Source of the DNA: Jannaschia pagri
GTDB taxonomy: Bacteria > Pseudomonadota > Alphaproteobacteria > Rhodobacterales > Rhodobacteraceae
Assembly (NCBI RefSeq): GCF_019655435.1
Contig: NZ_BPFH01000004.1
Span: 1 to 64,000, forward strand
DNA length: 64,000 nucleotides
Reading direction: 5' to 3'
This document shows, piece by piece, positions 1 through 7,311 of this stretch. Every line of letters begins with the position of its first letter. The stretch's first letter is position 1. The position numbers and the translations under genes were made by a program. The notes under the pieces are model-generated. The model worked only from the letters and a program-made list of their open reading frames with translations, was not told where the DNA came from and made no database searches.

Positions 1-939
1 CTCGTTTGGAGAACAGGCTAACTTCAAACCGCGGACCTTTCAGGGGAGCAGGTCATCGGTTCTCGGAGTTTTTCGACGGTGATGGGCCCCTCGATCTCTG
101 CAACCCCTTCGGTAAAGGGTGGTCTAGGCTGAACCACCAATCCGGTTTCCTCATCTTCCGTGCCGGGAACCGCATTGGTGTCGAGGGGCGGTTGCGATGC
201 GTGTTGTACCGGCGGATGAGTGACAACCATCGGATGCGGTTCAGGATGCCGCGTTGCCATCGGGTGAATGAGTCCCTGTGAAGAAACCAGTTCTTTAGCG
301 CGGTCTTCGAACACCTTCGCCCGGATACTCTGACCTTCGTGCTCCGCTCCCAAAGCTGCAAGTCGTGCATGCAGGTGGGCTTCGACTACCTGATACTCGT
401 GTTCGGAAGACCGGGGTTTCAATCCTGTGAAAGCCTCGAATTCGCTTACTATGGCTCTGCGAGATGCAGAAGAACGGAGGATCTCGACCTCCCTGGCGTA
501 GACGCTGACTGCGGCCTTCACTTCGTTGGAAGACCAGGTCGCATCGAGACGCGACGCTGGAAGGGCATCGCCAAGTCCGTCGGTCAGAAGGCTGGTCAAA
601 ACGACACGTTGGATAGGAACGGACATAGCCAGGGTGCCTTTCCGCTCCGACATCCGTTCCATCCGGGATTGCCGACGCAAGGTATCCAAAGCCTGCTTCA
701 GTCGCGCATCAAAGTAATGCGCGATCAGCTCTTCGGGGAGCGGGTCGATGACGAAAAGAAAGGCGTCCAGCATGGCTTCGAACTCTGTAATCAGCGTTCG
801 GGACCACGTATGCGCCGTTTTTTTCATCTGTCGTCCCCAGGGCGATACGCACAGGACGGATAGATGTGGATAACCCCGGAAAGCGCCGCCGAAAATGATA
901 GTGGCGGCCCTGGCGGTAGAGGTATGTTTGAGTTCGCAT
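1..939 (-). pseudogene. Broken tyrosine-recombinase (DUF6538-type N-terminus) gene, frameshifted and cut by the window edge
   Basis: The minus-strand start at 939 gives an N-terminus (MRTQTYLYRQGRHYHFRRR...) like the YRxGxxYxFRRR head of integrases used by alphaproteobacterial islands. This frame is lost after about 40 residues, at a run of seven A on the coding strand (plus 818-824). Reading six A instead of seven joins it smoothly (TDEKTAHTWSR) to a second frame that stays open down to a TGA at 24-26. That second frame carries the long helical linker region of such integrases. No catalytic R-H-R-Y core is visible before the window ends, and a further frame change near position 25 would be needed to continue. 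Either the gene is a decayed remnant of an older island at the same tRNA-Asn site, or the A7 run is a sequencing error. Family assignment comes from the N-terminal motif only. Confidence 0.55.
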
Positions 940-1088
940 GATGCCCTCCTGATGAGGGACACCGATGGGCTGACCTGATCACCCGAAGTGCGCGCGTTGT
1001 GACATCTGTGTGTCAGCAGAGCGCAGAAACTTCAAAAGGCGTTCGGAGCTAAATCCGAAAGACACACGTTTTCAGTAGCTTGAAGGGA

Positions 1089-1137
1089 TTTTGGCTCCGG
1101 CGGTAGGGATCGAACCTACGACCAATTGATTAACAGT
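1089..1137. repeat. attL: displaced tRNA-Asn 3' fragment
   Basis: These 49 bases are identical to 12058-12106. They start with TTTTGGCTCCGGCGGTAGGG and run through the T-arm into the anticodon loop of tRNA-Asn, then diverge from the real gene at 1138. No 5' half of a tRNA follows, so this copy is the displaced end created by integration. The integrase start codon is 173 bases inside. Confidence 0.93.
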
Positions 1138-1309
1138 TATGATTTTGGTCTCTTTCCGCTTTCTGCCCATACCCTCCAAAAGCCTCCCATACCCCTATAA
1201 ATAAAGTAAAATCAGCATCTTGTACCATGTTCGGTGCGACCCTATGTTTTCCCATAGGTTCACAAAACCTGCTTACTAACTGCTTACTTTTTTTGAGGGG
1301 CTGAGGGCC

Positions 1310-2497
1310 ATGGCCAAACTGACGGCACAAGGCGTGCGGGATATGCCGCTCACAACGGCGGGGCAGAAATTCGTCTGGGATGATGGCCAGCCCGGTCTGG
1401 GCGTCCGTATTGGGAGGGCCTCAAAGGCTTACATCGTGCAAAGCCGCGTAGGGGCCAAGACCCGCCGCGTGACGCTGGCCAAGACGGACCACCTAACCCT
1501 GAATGATGCCCGCAAGCTGGCAAAGAAGGCGCTGGCCGAAATGGCCGATGGCAAGGACCGCAACGCGCAACTCAGGCAGGACCGGGCGAAACTCATGACC
1601 CTCGGCCAAGCGGTAGACGGGTGGCTTTCCGAACGGTCGCACCGTGAGCGCACCGCCGTGACCTACCGGGCCACCATGGCCCGAGAATTTGGCGATTGGC
1701 TGAGTATGGAAATGCGCCGGATCACGCCAAAAGTGTTCCAAGCCCGTTTTCATGAGATCATGGCCCGCACTCCCGCCGGGGCCGCGCTGGCCGTGCGCAC
1801 TTTCAAGAGTTGCTGGAATTGGGCACGGGTTGACGTGACCGATGCAGAGGGAAACCCGCTCTTGCCCGAATGCCCCGCTGACATTGTGAAGCGCAAAAAG
1901 ATCATGCCCAAGCCAAAGCGCCGCCAGACATTCGTGAGTGACTGGAAAGAGTTTTTTGAGGCTTTGGACAACCTTGAAACCAATTCCAATCGCCACCCCG
2001 AGGCTGGGGAGAAATTCAAGGTATACGTCGAATTGCTGGCCCGCACTGGGTTGCGCATGACTGAGGCCGCATATTTGGAATGGGCCGATGTGGACCTTAA
2101 GGCCAAGACGCTCACCATTGTGGCCGAGAGGGCGAAAAACGGGGAAGCCATAACCCTGCCATTGGCTGAGCAAACCGTGAGGCTCTTAGAGGCTCAGAAA
2201 GAGCGCACCGGGGGCGAAACCTATGTCTGGGGGGCTTCGCCCTACGGCGACCCACGCAAGACGCTCACGGCCTTTCGTGAGGCTCTTGGCTGGCCTATCG
2301 GCTTCCATGATTTGCGCCGCAGCTTTTCAACGGTGGCAACCCGCCTTGATGTCCAACAGACGAAGCTGAAACGCTTGATGAACCATGCCACGGGCAGCGA
2401 CGTGACCGCCGGATACCAGATTTTGACTGACCCCGAGATGATGCGGGGGGCTACACAGGCCGTAAGTGACTACATGGATCAACAGAGGACGGCTTGA
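1310..2497 (+). CDS. int: Tyrosine-recombinase integrase of the tRNA-Asn island
   Basis: This 395-aa site-specific recombinase catalyses integration and excision between attL and attR. The N-terminus (about 1-80) matches the Arm-DNA-binding DUF4102-type domain found in P4-like integrases. A SAM-like core-binding domain spans roughly 95-190 and the catalytic domain roughly 205-385. The catalytic set is visible: R249 (ARTGLR), H333-x-x-R336 (FHDLRRSF), H359 (LMNHA) and nucleophile Y369 (TAGYQIL). The start is ATG 1310, after a purine-rich GAGGGGCTGAGG stretch. The gene is full length, sits just inside attL and reads into the element, as expected for an element-borne integrase. No excisionase other than the AlpA-like gene downstream is visible. 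Confidence 0.95.
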   Translation: MAKLTAQGVRDMPLTTAGQKFVWDDGQPGLGVRIGRASKAYIVQSRVGAKTRRVTLAKTDHLTLNDARKLAKKALAEMADGKDRNAQLRQDRAKLMTLGQAVDGWLSERSHRERTAVTYRATMAREFGDWLSMEMRRITPKVFQARFHEIMARTPAGAALAVRTFKSCWNWARVDVTDAEGNPLLPECPADIVKRKKIMPKPKRRQTFVSDWKEFFEALDNLETNSNRHPEAGEKFKVYVELLARTGLRMTEAAYLEWADVDLKAKTLTIVAERAKNGEAITLPLAEQTVRLLEAQKERTGGETYVWGASPYGDPRKTLTAFREALGWPIGFHDLRRSFSTVATRLDVQQTKLKRLMNHATGSDVTAGYQILTDPEMMRGATQAVSDYMDQQRTA

Positions 2498-2552
2498 AAC
2501 ATCGCCGCTAGCGGGCCATACTCAAAGCAGCGTCAGAACAAGGATGTTTGAT

Positions 2553-2572
2553 CGTCACCCGCTCAAGTGACG
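2553..2572. promoter_or_regulatory. Inverted repeat between int and the AlpA-like gene
   Basis: CGTCAC (2553-2558) and GTGACG (2567-2572) form a perfect 6-bp inverted repeat with an 8-bp spacer in the 142-bp gap between int and the AlpA-like gene. It could be an operator for the AlpA-like HTH protein. No clear -10/-35 pair was recognised, so the role is inference. Confidence 0.3.
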
Positions 2573-2639
2573 GGCAGCGCGAAACCCGCAACCCGGTGCG
2601 TCGATGAAAGGGACGTGCCAACATCCTTGGAGAACGCCA

Positions 2640-2867
2640 ATGCCAATCAAACTCAAAAAGCCCGCACCAATTGTGTCCGATATGCTCACGGTTGACCAAG
2701 CCGCGACCGTTCTAGGCGTCAGCCGCCGTTATCTGGACAAAGACCGATATGAGGCACGTGCCAACGGCACACCACCCAAAGTGCCTTTCTCCGTGCTGGG
2801 GCACCGCACCATTCGCTACAGCCGCACCGATTTGCTGGCATTCCTTGAAGCCAAGCGCATTGCGTGA
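2640..2867 (+). CDS. AlpA/excisionase-type helix-turn-helix protein
   Basis: This 75-aa basic protein has a MerR/AlpA-like fold: MLTVDQAATVLGVSRRYLDKD (about 15-35) is the HTH, followed by a beta-wing and a C-terminal segment ending RYSRTDLLAFLEAKR, the usual ending of helix_turn_helix_17 proteins. In PICIs the equivalent gene (alpA) turns on the island and assists excision. I choose ATG 2640 over the in-frame ATG 2604 because GGAGAA (2629-2634) lies 5 nt upstream. It follows int and precedes the replication gene, the usual control position in satellites. There is no CI-like repressor nearby, which supports an AlpA-driven rather than phage-like switch. Confidence 0.8.
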   Translation: MPIKLKKPAPIVSDMLTVDQAATVLGVSRRYLDKDRYEARANGTPPKVPFSVLGHRTIRYSRTDLLAFLEAKRIA

Positions 2868-2875
2868 GGTGACAC

Positions 2876-3118
2876 ATGAGCAAATGGCAAACACATGCCG
2901 AGATGTGCGGCATAAAGGCGGCTGAGCGTCTCTATGAAGTAGATCCTAGTGCCACCCGCGAAATACGCGACACAGACATGTGGGGCGCTGGGGTGGTTCT
3001 TCTGACGTTTCTCAGAGATCACCACGCGCCTGAGTATGAAATAGCCGAGGCAATGTCGATTATGCTCAGGGCATACGTGACGCGCTTTCAATCACTGAAA
3101 AGCGGGGGCGTCCCGTGA
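2876..3118 (+). CDS. Small hypothetical island protein
   Basis: This 80-aa protein starts at ATG 2876, eight bases after the AlpA-like gene, and its stop overlaps the GTG start of the next gene (GTGA), so it is probably translated from the same message. It is predicted to be helical, with a hydrophobic stretch near MWGAGVVLLTFL. No known motif, zinc site or HTH is visible. Position between the regulator and the replication initiator suggests a role in induction or replication, but the function is unknown. Confidence 0.6.
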   Translation: MSKWQTHAEMCGIKAAERLYEVDPSATREIRDTDMWGAGVVLLTFLRDHHAPEYEIAEAMSIMLRAYVTRFQSLKSGGVP

Positions 3119-3726
3119 CCTTTCTCAAATCAGCCAAAGCCAAGGCCGAACTGGCCAGCGATATAGCCAAGGATCACGCGGCCCAGACCGCTCAGGCGAA
3201 CTCGCCTATCCAGACCCGCAAAGACATTCGGGGCTTTTGGGTGCAGCACCCCAAGAGCCGAGATTTGTTTGGAGCGATCTACAAGACTTGGCGCAAGTCC
3301 AACGCGGTTCGTCCCGGCCATGCTGGGTATTGGGCGGCTTATCCCTATCCATGGTGGAGCGACCTTACGGGCATTGCCGTTGCAACGCTCAAGCGCCACC
3401 TAGATCGTCTGGAAAACCTCGGGCTGATAGAGCGTGAGCGCGGCAAGTTTGGGGGCAACAGGGTGCTGACCTTTATCCGGCCCACGATCCTCGGCCTAAG
3501 GTTATCCAACCCAAAGAGCCAAGACTGGCAGCACCTTGGGCACGACCCCAACACCCCGCCAAACGGGCCAGCCCAAGGCGTGAAGCCGAACACTGCGCAC
3601 AAGGTTGCTGGCCCCCAGTCTACCGATGAAAAGCCTCTCACCATGGCTGAGCTATTGGCGATGGAAGAAGCCGAAAAGCCTCTGACGTTGGCAGAGGTGC
3701 AGGCAATCTTGGCCGAGGATGATTGA
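3115..3726 (+). CDS. Winged-helix replication-initiator-like protein
   Basis: This 203-aa protein starts at GTG 3115. Its middle (about 40-125) reads as a winged helix: GYWAAYPYPWWSDLTGIAVATLKRHLDRLENLGLIERERGKFGGNRVLTF contains the typical 'attempt, recognise, wing' pattern of RepA/DnaD-type N-domains. The C-terminus is low-complexity and holds two similar segments (EKPLTMAELLAMEE and EKPLTLAEVQAILAE), which may be short interaction repeats. Four tandem 12-bp iterons begin 50 bases downstream, which fits an initiator that binds its own origin. No primase, helicase or AAA+ domain is present, so host replication proteins would be needed. A purely transcriptional role is the alternative. Confidence 0.6.
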   Translation: MTFLKSAKAKAELASDIAKDHAAQTAQANSPIQTRKDIRGFWVQHPKSRDLFGAIYKTWRKSNAVRPGHAGYWAAYPYPWWSDLTGIAVATLKRHLDRLENLGLIERERGKFGGNRVLTFIRPTILGLRLSNPKSQDWQHLGHDPNTPPNGPAQGVKPNTAHKVAGPQSTDEKPLTMAELLAMEEAEKPLTLAEVQAILAEDD

Positions 3727-3753
3727 AGGAATGGGCGGGAATGAAACGAATTG

Positions 3754-3880
3754 GACTAGCTCATTCTCGGCCCGAAATGGCCTAATCAGTGAGCTAGTCG
3801 ATGAGCTAGTCAGTGAGCTAATCCATACACAGAAATACTCATTACATTCGTATTTCTATCCCATCTCTCTAAAGAGAGAT
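3754..3880. other. Candidate iteron-type replication origin of the island
   Basis: Four 12-bp units lie head to tail: 3777-3788 ATGGCCTAATCA (degenerate), 3789-3800 GTGAGCTAGTCG, 3801-3812 ATGAGCTAGTCA and 3813-3824 GTGAGCTAATCC (consensus RTGAGCTARTCN). An inverted copy, GACTAGCTCAT, is at 3754-3764. An AT-rich stretch follows with two perfect hairpins: AGAAATAC/GTATTTCT (3831-3838/3850-3857) and ATCTCTCT/AGAGAGAT (3863-3870/3873-3880). Iterons beside an AT-rich unwinding zone, directly after an initiator-like gene, are the textbook form of a satellite or plasmid origin. An ORF of 72 aa (3719-3937) crosses this region and may be a by-product. Confidence 0.65.
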
Positions 3881-3937
3881 GATCCGAAGAACCCCATCCC
3901 CTTTGTCAAGGTGACGGGTGGAGATTGGGCTATCTGA

Positions 3938-4259
3938 ATAGATCACCCCGGAATACCCTCCACCCCCCCATAGCCCCCCGCCTCTCAAGGCCGGAATTGA
4001 CAGGCCGAATGAGCCACCGTATTTTGTGATTGTTGTTGCCCGTCGGCCCTACATGGTCGGCGCTCGCACTTAGCGGGCGGGCACCACAAGCGAATGAAAC
4101 CCACGCTTGAGGTGCGCCCGTGCAAACCCTGCACAAGATCACATTGCCCCAGACCCCTAGGGGACCCCTGCCCGCCGAAAGGGGGAGGCCCGCATCTATC
4201 GGAGGGGGCGGAGCGGAGGCACTCGAGCGGGTGACGGTTTTCGAGCGGGGGGCGTCCGC
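3938..4259. other. 322-base non-coding gap before terminase; candidate packaging (cos/pac) region
   Basis: No convincing gene fills this gap. It is GC-rich and contains the perfect palindrome CCCCTAGGGG (4154-4163) and a direct repeat CGAGCGGG (4224-4231 and 4242-4249). A 46-codon ORF (4094-4234) rich in cysteine is open but has no clear ribosome-binding site. In cos phages and in PICIs the packaging site lies just upstream of the terminase genes, so this is the best place for it. That role is inferred from position. Confidence 0.35.
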
Positions 4260-5789
4260 TTGATTACGATCCGCCGCAAACCCAAGCTGGAACCTGTTGA
4301 CGCGCTGGCGAACTGGCTGGCGCGTGAGTTTACCATTCCGGCTGGTATCTCTCGCGGCGAACCTTTCGTGCTGCATGACTTCCAGCGTGAGATTGTGGCG
4401 GCGTATCTCAGCCAAGATTATGACGGCCCCACGTTTCGGACCTGCATCTTTTCCACCCCGCGCAAGCTGGGCAAGTCCACCCTGCTAGGCGCGATCCTTC
4501 TGGGTCTCATGTGCCCGGATAGCCCCATCCACATTCCCCACTTTTGCGGCGCTATCGCGGCCCCAACCGAAAAACACACGGGCTACATTGCTGCCGCGAT
4601 GTTCGCCCTTCTGGAAACGGCGGGGCGTGAGGGGGAGTTGCACAAGCGGGTAGACCCCAAGCCGGGGCGGCTACTCATGGGCAATGGCGTTTGCCACCTC
4701 AGCACCGGGAACATGAAACAAGGCCACGGTGCTGACCTTGACCTAGCGGTGATTGACGAAACGGGCCTTATCTCGGCTGGGCAAGGGGAACTCATAAACG
4801 CCTTCTACGATGCCCTTGCCGCCAAGGATGGCCAGTTGATCCTCACGGGCACCCGTGGCGACAGCCCCGAGTATAACGAACTCATTTCCCGCCCTGACAA
4901 GCGCACCCATGTGACCCTCTGGGGCGCTGATCTGAATGACGATGCCAGCGACCCGGCGGTTTGGGAAGCGGCAAACCCCGCCCTGGGCACGATCAAATCC
5001 CGCCGTTTCATGCAGGATGCGCACGACAAGGCCGAGCAAGGCGGCTCGCTCACCTCTTTCAAGGCGTGGCACCTCAACATGCCGCTCAGCCCTAGCCGCC
5101 AGTTGCTGGTGGAGTATGGCCAGCTACAACGGGCTTACGATGTGAACGCCAAACCTATTCCGGGTGAGCAGTGCTTTGTTGGGCTGGACCTCGGGGGCAG
5201 CGCGGCCATGACCGCCGCCGTGATCGTCTATGCCGAAAGCGGCGTGATCCGCCCGATTGCCGCGTTTCCGGGTGAGGGGGAGTTGGACCTTGCGCAACGG
5301 GGCAAACGCGATGGCGTGGGCAACCTTTATGTGAGCCTAGCCGGGACGGGCGAACTCTTTGAGACAAGTGGCCAAGTCACCGATGTGGCCGAGTTTCTGG
5401 CGCGGCTGAGGGAAGAAATCGGGGATCACCCCGTGCAATCCATTTCTGGCGACCGTTACCGGGATGCCGAGTTTCGCACTGCCATGGCACGGGCCAAGAT
5501 TGATTGGCCAGTTGTGACCCGTGGCACCGGGCCGAAAGACGGCGATAACGACATTCGGGCAACCCGCCGCATGTTCCTGAGCGGCAAGGCCAAGATGCAG
5601 CGCAGTCTTTTGATTGAGGCCGCCGTTGCCGAGGCCGATGTGAAGGTTTCCGCTACCGGGGCCTGCCAACTCGACAAGTCGCACCGCAATGCCCGCATTG
5701 ACGTTGCTCAGGCCCTCACGCTGGCCTGTAGCGCCTACGTCTCGGCCATGGACGCACCTCAGCCGGAATATGAGGTGCAGCTATGGTGA
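4260..5789 (+). CDS. terL: Phage terminase large subunit (packaging ATPase/nuclease)
   Basis: This 509-aa motor protein loads DNA into the capsid. The ATPase domain shows a variant Walker A at 65-74 (STPRKLGKST, the 'RK.GKT/S' form of HK97/P335-type terminases) and Walker B at 161-168 (DLAVIDET). The C-terminal RNase-H-like nuclease is seen from D310 (CFVGLDLGG) with the late acidic motif near DVAQALTLACSA. Full length for the family. The only start before the conserved region is TTG 4260; the frame is open further upstream but has no ATG/GTG. No small terminase was recognised next to it, which is odd for a cos or pac phage; the HNH gene follows with a 7-base overlap. A satellite-encoded TerL makes packaging independent of helper capsid. 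Confidence 0.92.
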   Translation: MITIRRKPKLEPVDALANWLAREFTIPAGISRGEPFVLHDFQREIVAAYLSQDYDGPTFRTCIFSTPRKLGKSTLLGAILLGLMCPDSPIHIPHFCGAIAAPTEKHTGYIAAAMFALLETAGREGELHKRVDPKPGRLLMGNGVCHLSTGNMKQGHGADLDLAVIDETGLISAGQGELINAFYDALAAKDGQLILTGTRGDSPEYNELISRPDKRTHVTLWGADLNDDASDPAVWEAANPALGTIKSRRFMQDAHDKAEQGGSLTSFKAWHLNMPLSPSRQLLVEYGQLQRAYDVNAKPIPGEQCFVGLDLGGSAAMTAAVIVYAESGVIRPIAAFPGEGELDLAQRGKRDGVGNLYVSLAGTGELFETSGQVTDVAEFLARLREEIGDHPVQSISGDRYRDAEFRTAMARAKIDWPVVTRGTGPKDGDNDIRATRRMFLSGKAKMQRSLLIEAAVAEADVKVSATGACQLDKSHRNARIDVAQALTLACSAYVSAMDAPQPEYEVQLW

Positions 5790-6160
5790 GGCGTCAGGAT
5801 CGTTCCACAATCGACACGCGGGAATGGAAGCGCAGCATTCGGCCCGCCATTGCGCACCGGGCGAATTACCGTTGCGAGTGTTGCGGGAAATTCTGCGGAA
5901 TGCACGGGCACGTTGACCATATCGTGCCCCGCTCAGCATGTGCCGAGGCGCTGATTGACCCCCGCGACAAGGCCAACCTGCAATACCTCTGCCCCGCCTG
6001 CCACAACGCCAAATCCGCCAAGGAAAAGTGGAGCGGCCACAAGCGCCGTGACCGCACGGGCGAAATCCGCCGTTCGCACGTGCCGGGGCGTGAGGCGTTC
6101 CAGTCCGCCCTTGCGAGTGCAGTGGATTGCAAATTCTCGGGGCTATCGGGGGGTAAATGA
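5783..6160 (+). CDS. HNH endonuclease associated with DNA packaging
   Basis: This 125-aa protein has the HNH beta-beta-alpha-metal fold: Zn ligands C31/C34 (CECC) and C70/C73 (CPAC), the catalytic core HGHVDH at 41-46, N65, and H74 in CPACHNAK. Established knowledge: HNH proteins encoded beside terminases (HK97 gp74 type) work with TerL in cos cleavage. Its ATG lies inside the end of terL and its stop abuts the next start, so it is part of the head operon. It may replace or assist the missing small terminase in making ends; this is inference. Confidence 0.88.
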   Translation: MVRRQDRSTIDTREWKRSIRPAIAHRANYRCECCGKFCGMHGHVDHIVPRSACAEALIDPRDKANLQYLCPACHNAKSAKEKWSGHKRRDRTGEIRRSHVPGREAFQSALASAVDCKFSGLSGGK

Positions 6161-6655
6161 ATGAATAGGACAATTCGGGAGACAATTCTGGAAACCCTGC
6201 ATCTCTCTTTGGCTGACATTTCAGGGGGTGTCCCGGCGTCTGACCCGTATCCGTTTTCTATCTCAGAGGTGGTGCGCGGCCCCTTGCCTCCGACAAGCCC
6301 CAAACGGCTCACGGCGGGGCTGGTGCCGATGAAAGAGAACAAGACGCAAGGCACGTCCTTTGTGGAGTGTTTCTTGGAGGTGAGCGTTGATTTTCGCTAT
6401 CGCGCTCAGCCGGGGGAGGTGCCCGCCACGATCATTGAAACCGTGGCCGGGATGATCCAGCGCCGCCTTCTAGTGGATACGACAGTGAAAGGGTTGGCCG
6501 TTGATCTGTATGACGCTGGCAATGTCGTGGACCTCGATCACCCCGAGGATTTGACAGCCGAGGGCAGCGTTTTCTTTGTCGTGCGGTATCGCCACGACCT
6601 GAACGACCCCCGCACATATCTCGGCCAAGCGGCCCCAGCACCGGGGGCCACATGA
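6161..6655 (+). CDS. Putative neck or tail-terminator-like connector protein
   Basis: This 164-aa protein begins directly after the HNH stop (ATG 6161). Its central part (SFVECFLEVSVDFRYRAQPGE...ETVAGMIQRRLL...LDHPEDLTAEGSVFFVVRYRHDLNDPRTY) resembles the ring-forming minor tail/terminator proteins that sit between head and tail: a central helix pair, then a beta-sheet ending in a 'vRYRhd' strand. Assignment is by fold pattern and by position next to a gp10-like protein. In a satellite without tail genes, such a protein would make heads compatible with helper tails. Confidence 0.5.
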   Translation: MNRTIRETILETLHLSLADISGGVPASDPYPFSISEVVRGPLPPTSPKRLTAGLVPMKENKTQGTSFVECFLEVSVDFRYRAQPGEVPATIIETVAGMIQRRLLVDTTVKGLAVDLYDAGNVVDLDHPEDLTAEGSVFFVVRYRHDLNDPRTYLGQAAPAPGAT

Positions 6656-7302
6656 CTGACACGCACGACGTTGGCCTTTCCGTAAGCTACGGCAATCGGC
6701 GGTATCAGGACGCCCGCCGGGGCTTGGATGCTCTGGCCGCGACCCTCGGCAAGAACGTGGATGACTTTGCCCACGTGGTGGCCCGTGAAATGCGGGTTTT
6801 CATCGCACGGGAAACCGACAAGCTGGCCGCACGGCATTCCGGCACCACGACAACTGACAAGGCCCTTGCCAAGCGCACCGGGCGGCTGGTGCGTGAGCTA
6901 CAGCACGGCAGGGTGGTGCATGAGGCCGCAAAGGTGGCCGATGTGTATGGCGAAGTCACCTTGCCGGGTGAGTATCGTATTCAGGAATACGGCGGCACGA
7001 TCACGCCCCGAGAGGGCCAATATCTGTTTGTGCCATTGCCCGCCGCGCTCAAGGCCGATGGAAGCCCGAAAAAGCTCAATCCTCGGCAATGGCAACACAC
7101 CTTAATTGCTGAAAGCCGCAAGGGAAACCTTCTGCTTTTCCAACGCTTAGGGCGGAAGGTTACACCGCTCTACGCCCTCAAACCTCAGGTGCGGGTGCGT
7201 CCCCGGCTTGGGTTTGTCGCGCAAATGAAACGGGGCTTCCCCGAGTTTGCCGACCGTGCGCTTGAGGCGCTTTTGGACGCGCTCACGAAAGACATAACCT
7301 GA
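6652..7302 (+). CDS. HK97 gp10-like head-tail joining protein
   Basis: This 216-aa protein starts at ATG 6652 overlapping the previous stop (ATGA). It has a long N-terminal helix (GLDALAATLGKNVDDFAHVVAREMRVFIARETDKLAAR) followed by a beta-rich region with YRIQEYGGTITPREGQYLFVPLP, a pattern common in gp10/neck-type proteins ('e.GG.i....k.l.iP'), then RPRLGFVAQMKRGFPEFADRALEALLDAL at the C-terminus. Together with its neighbour it forms a probable neck module placed before, not after, the capsid gene. No tail gene follows, so its partner is probably a helper phage protein. Confidence 0.6.
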   Translation: MTDTHDVGLSVSYGNRRYQDARRGLDALAATLGKNVDDFAHVVAREMRVFIARETDKLAARHSGTTTTDKALAKRTGRLVRELQHGRVVHEAAKVADVYGEVTLPGEYRIQEYGGTITPREGQYLFVPLPAALKADGSPKKLNPRQWQHTLIAESRKGNLLLFQRLGRKVTPLYALKPQVRVRPRLGFVAQMKRGFPEFADRALEALLDALTKDIT

Positions 7303-7311
7303 GAGGCTACC

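Noticed and set aside
3719-3937. 72-aa ORF (MIEGMGGNETNW...) between the initiator-like gene and terL
   Set aside because: It runs across the iterons and hairpins, has a repeated peptide that only reflects the DNA repeats, and has no motif. I treat it as a probable by-product but note it in the origin entry.
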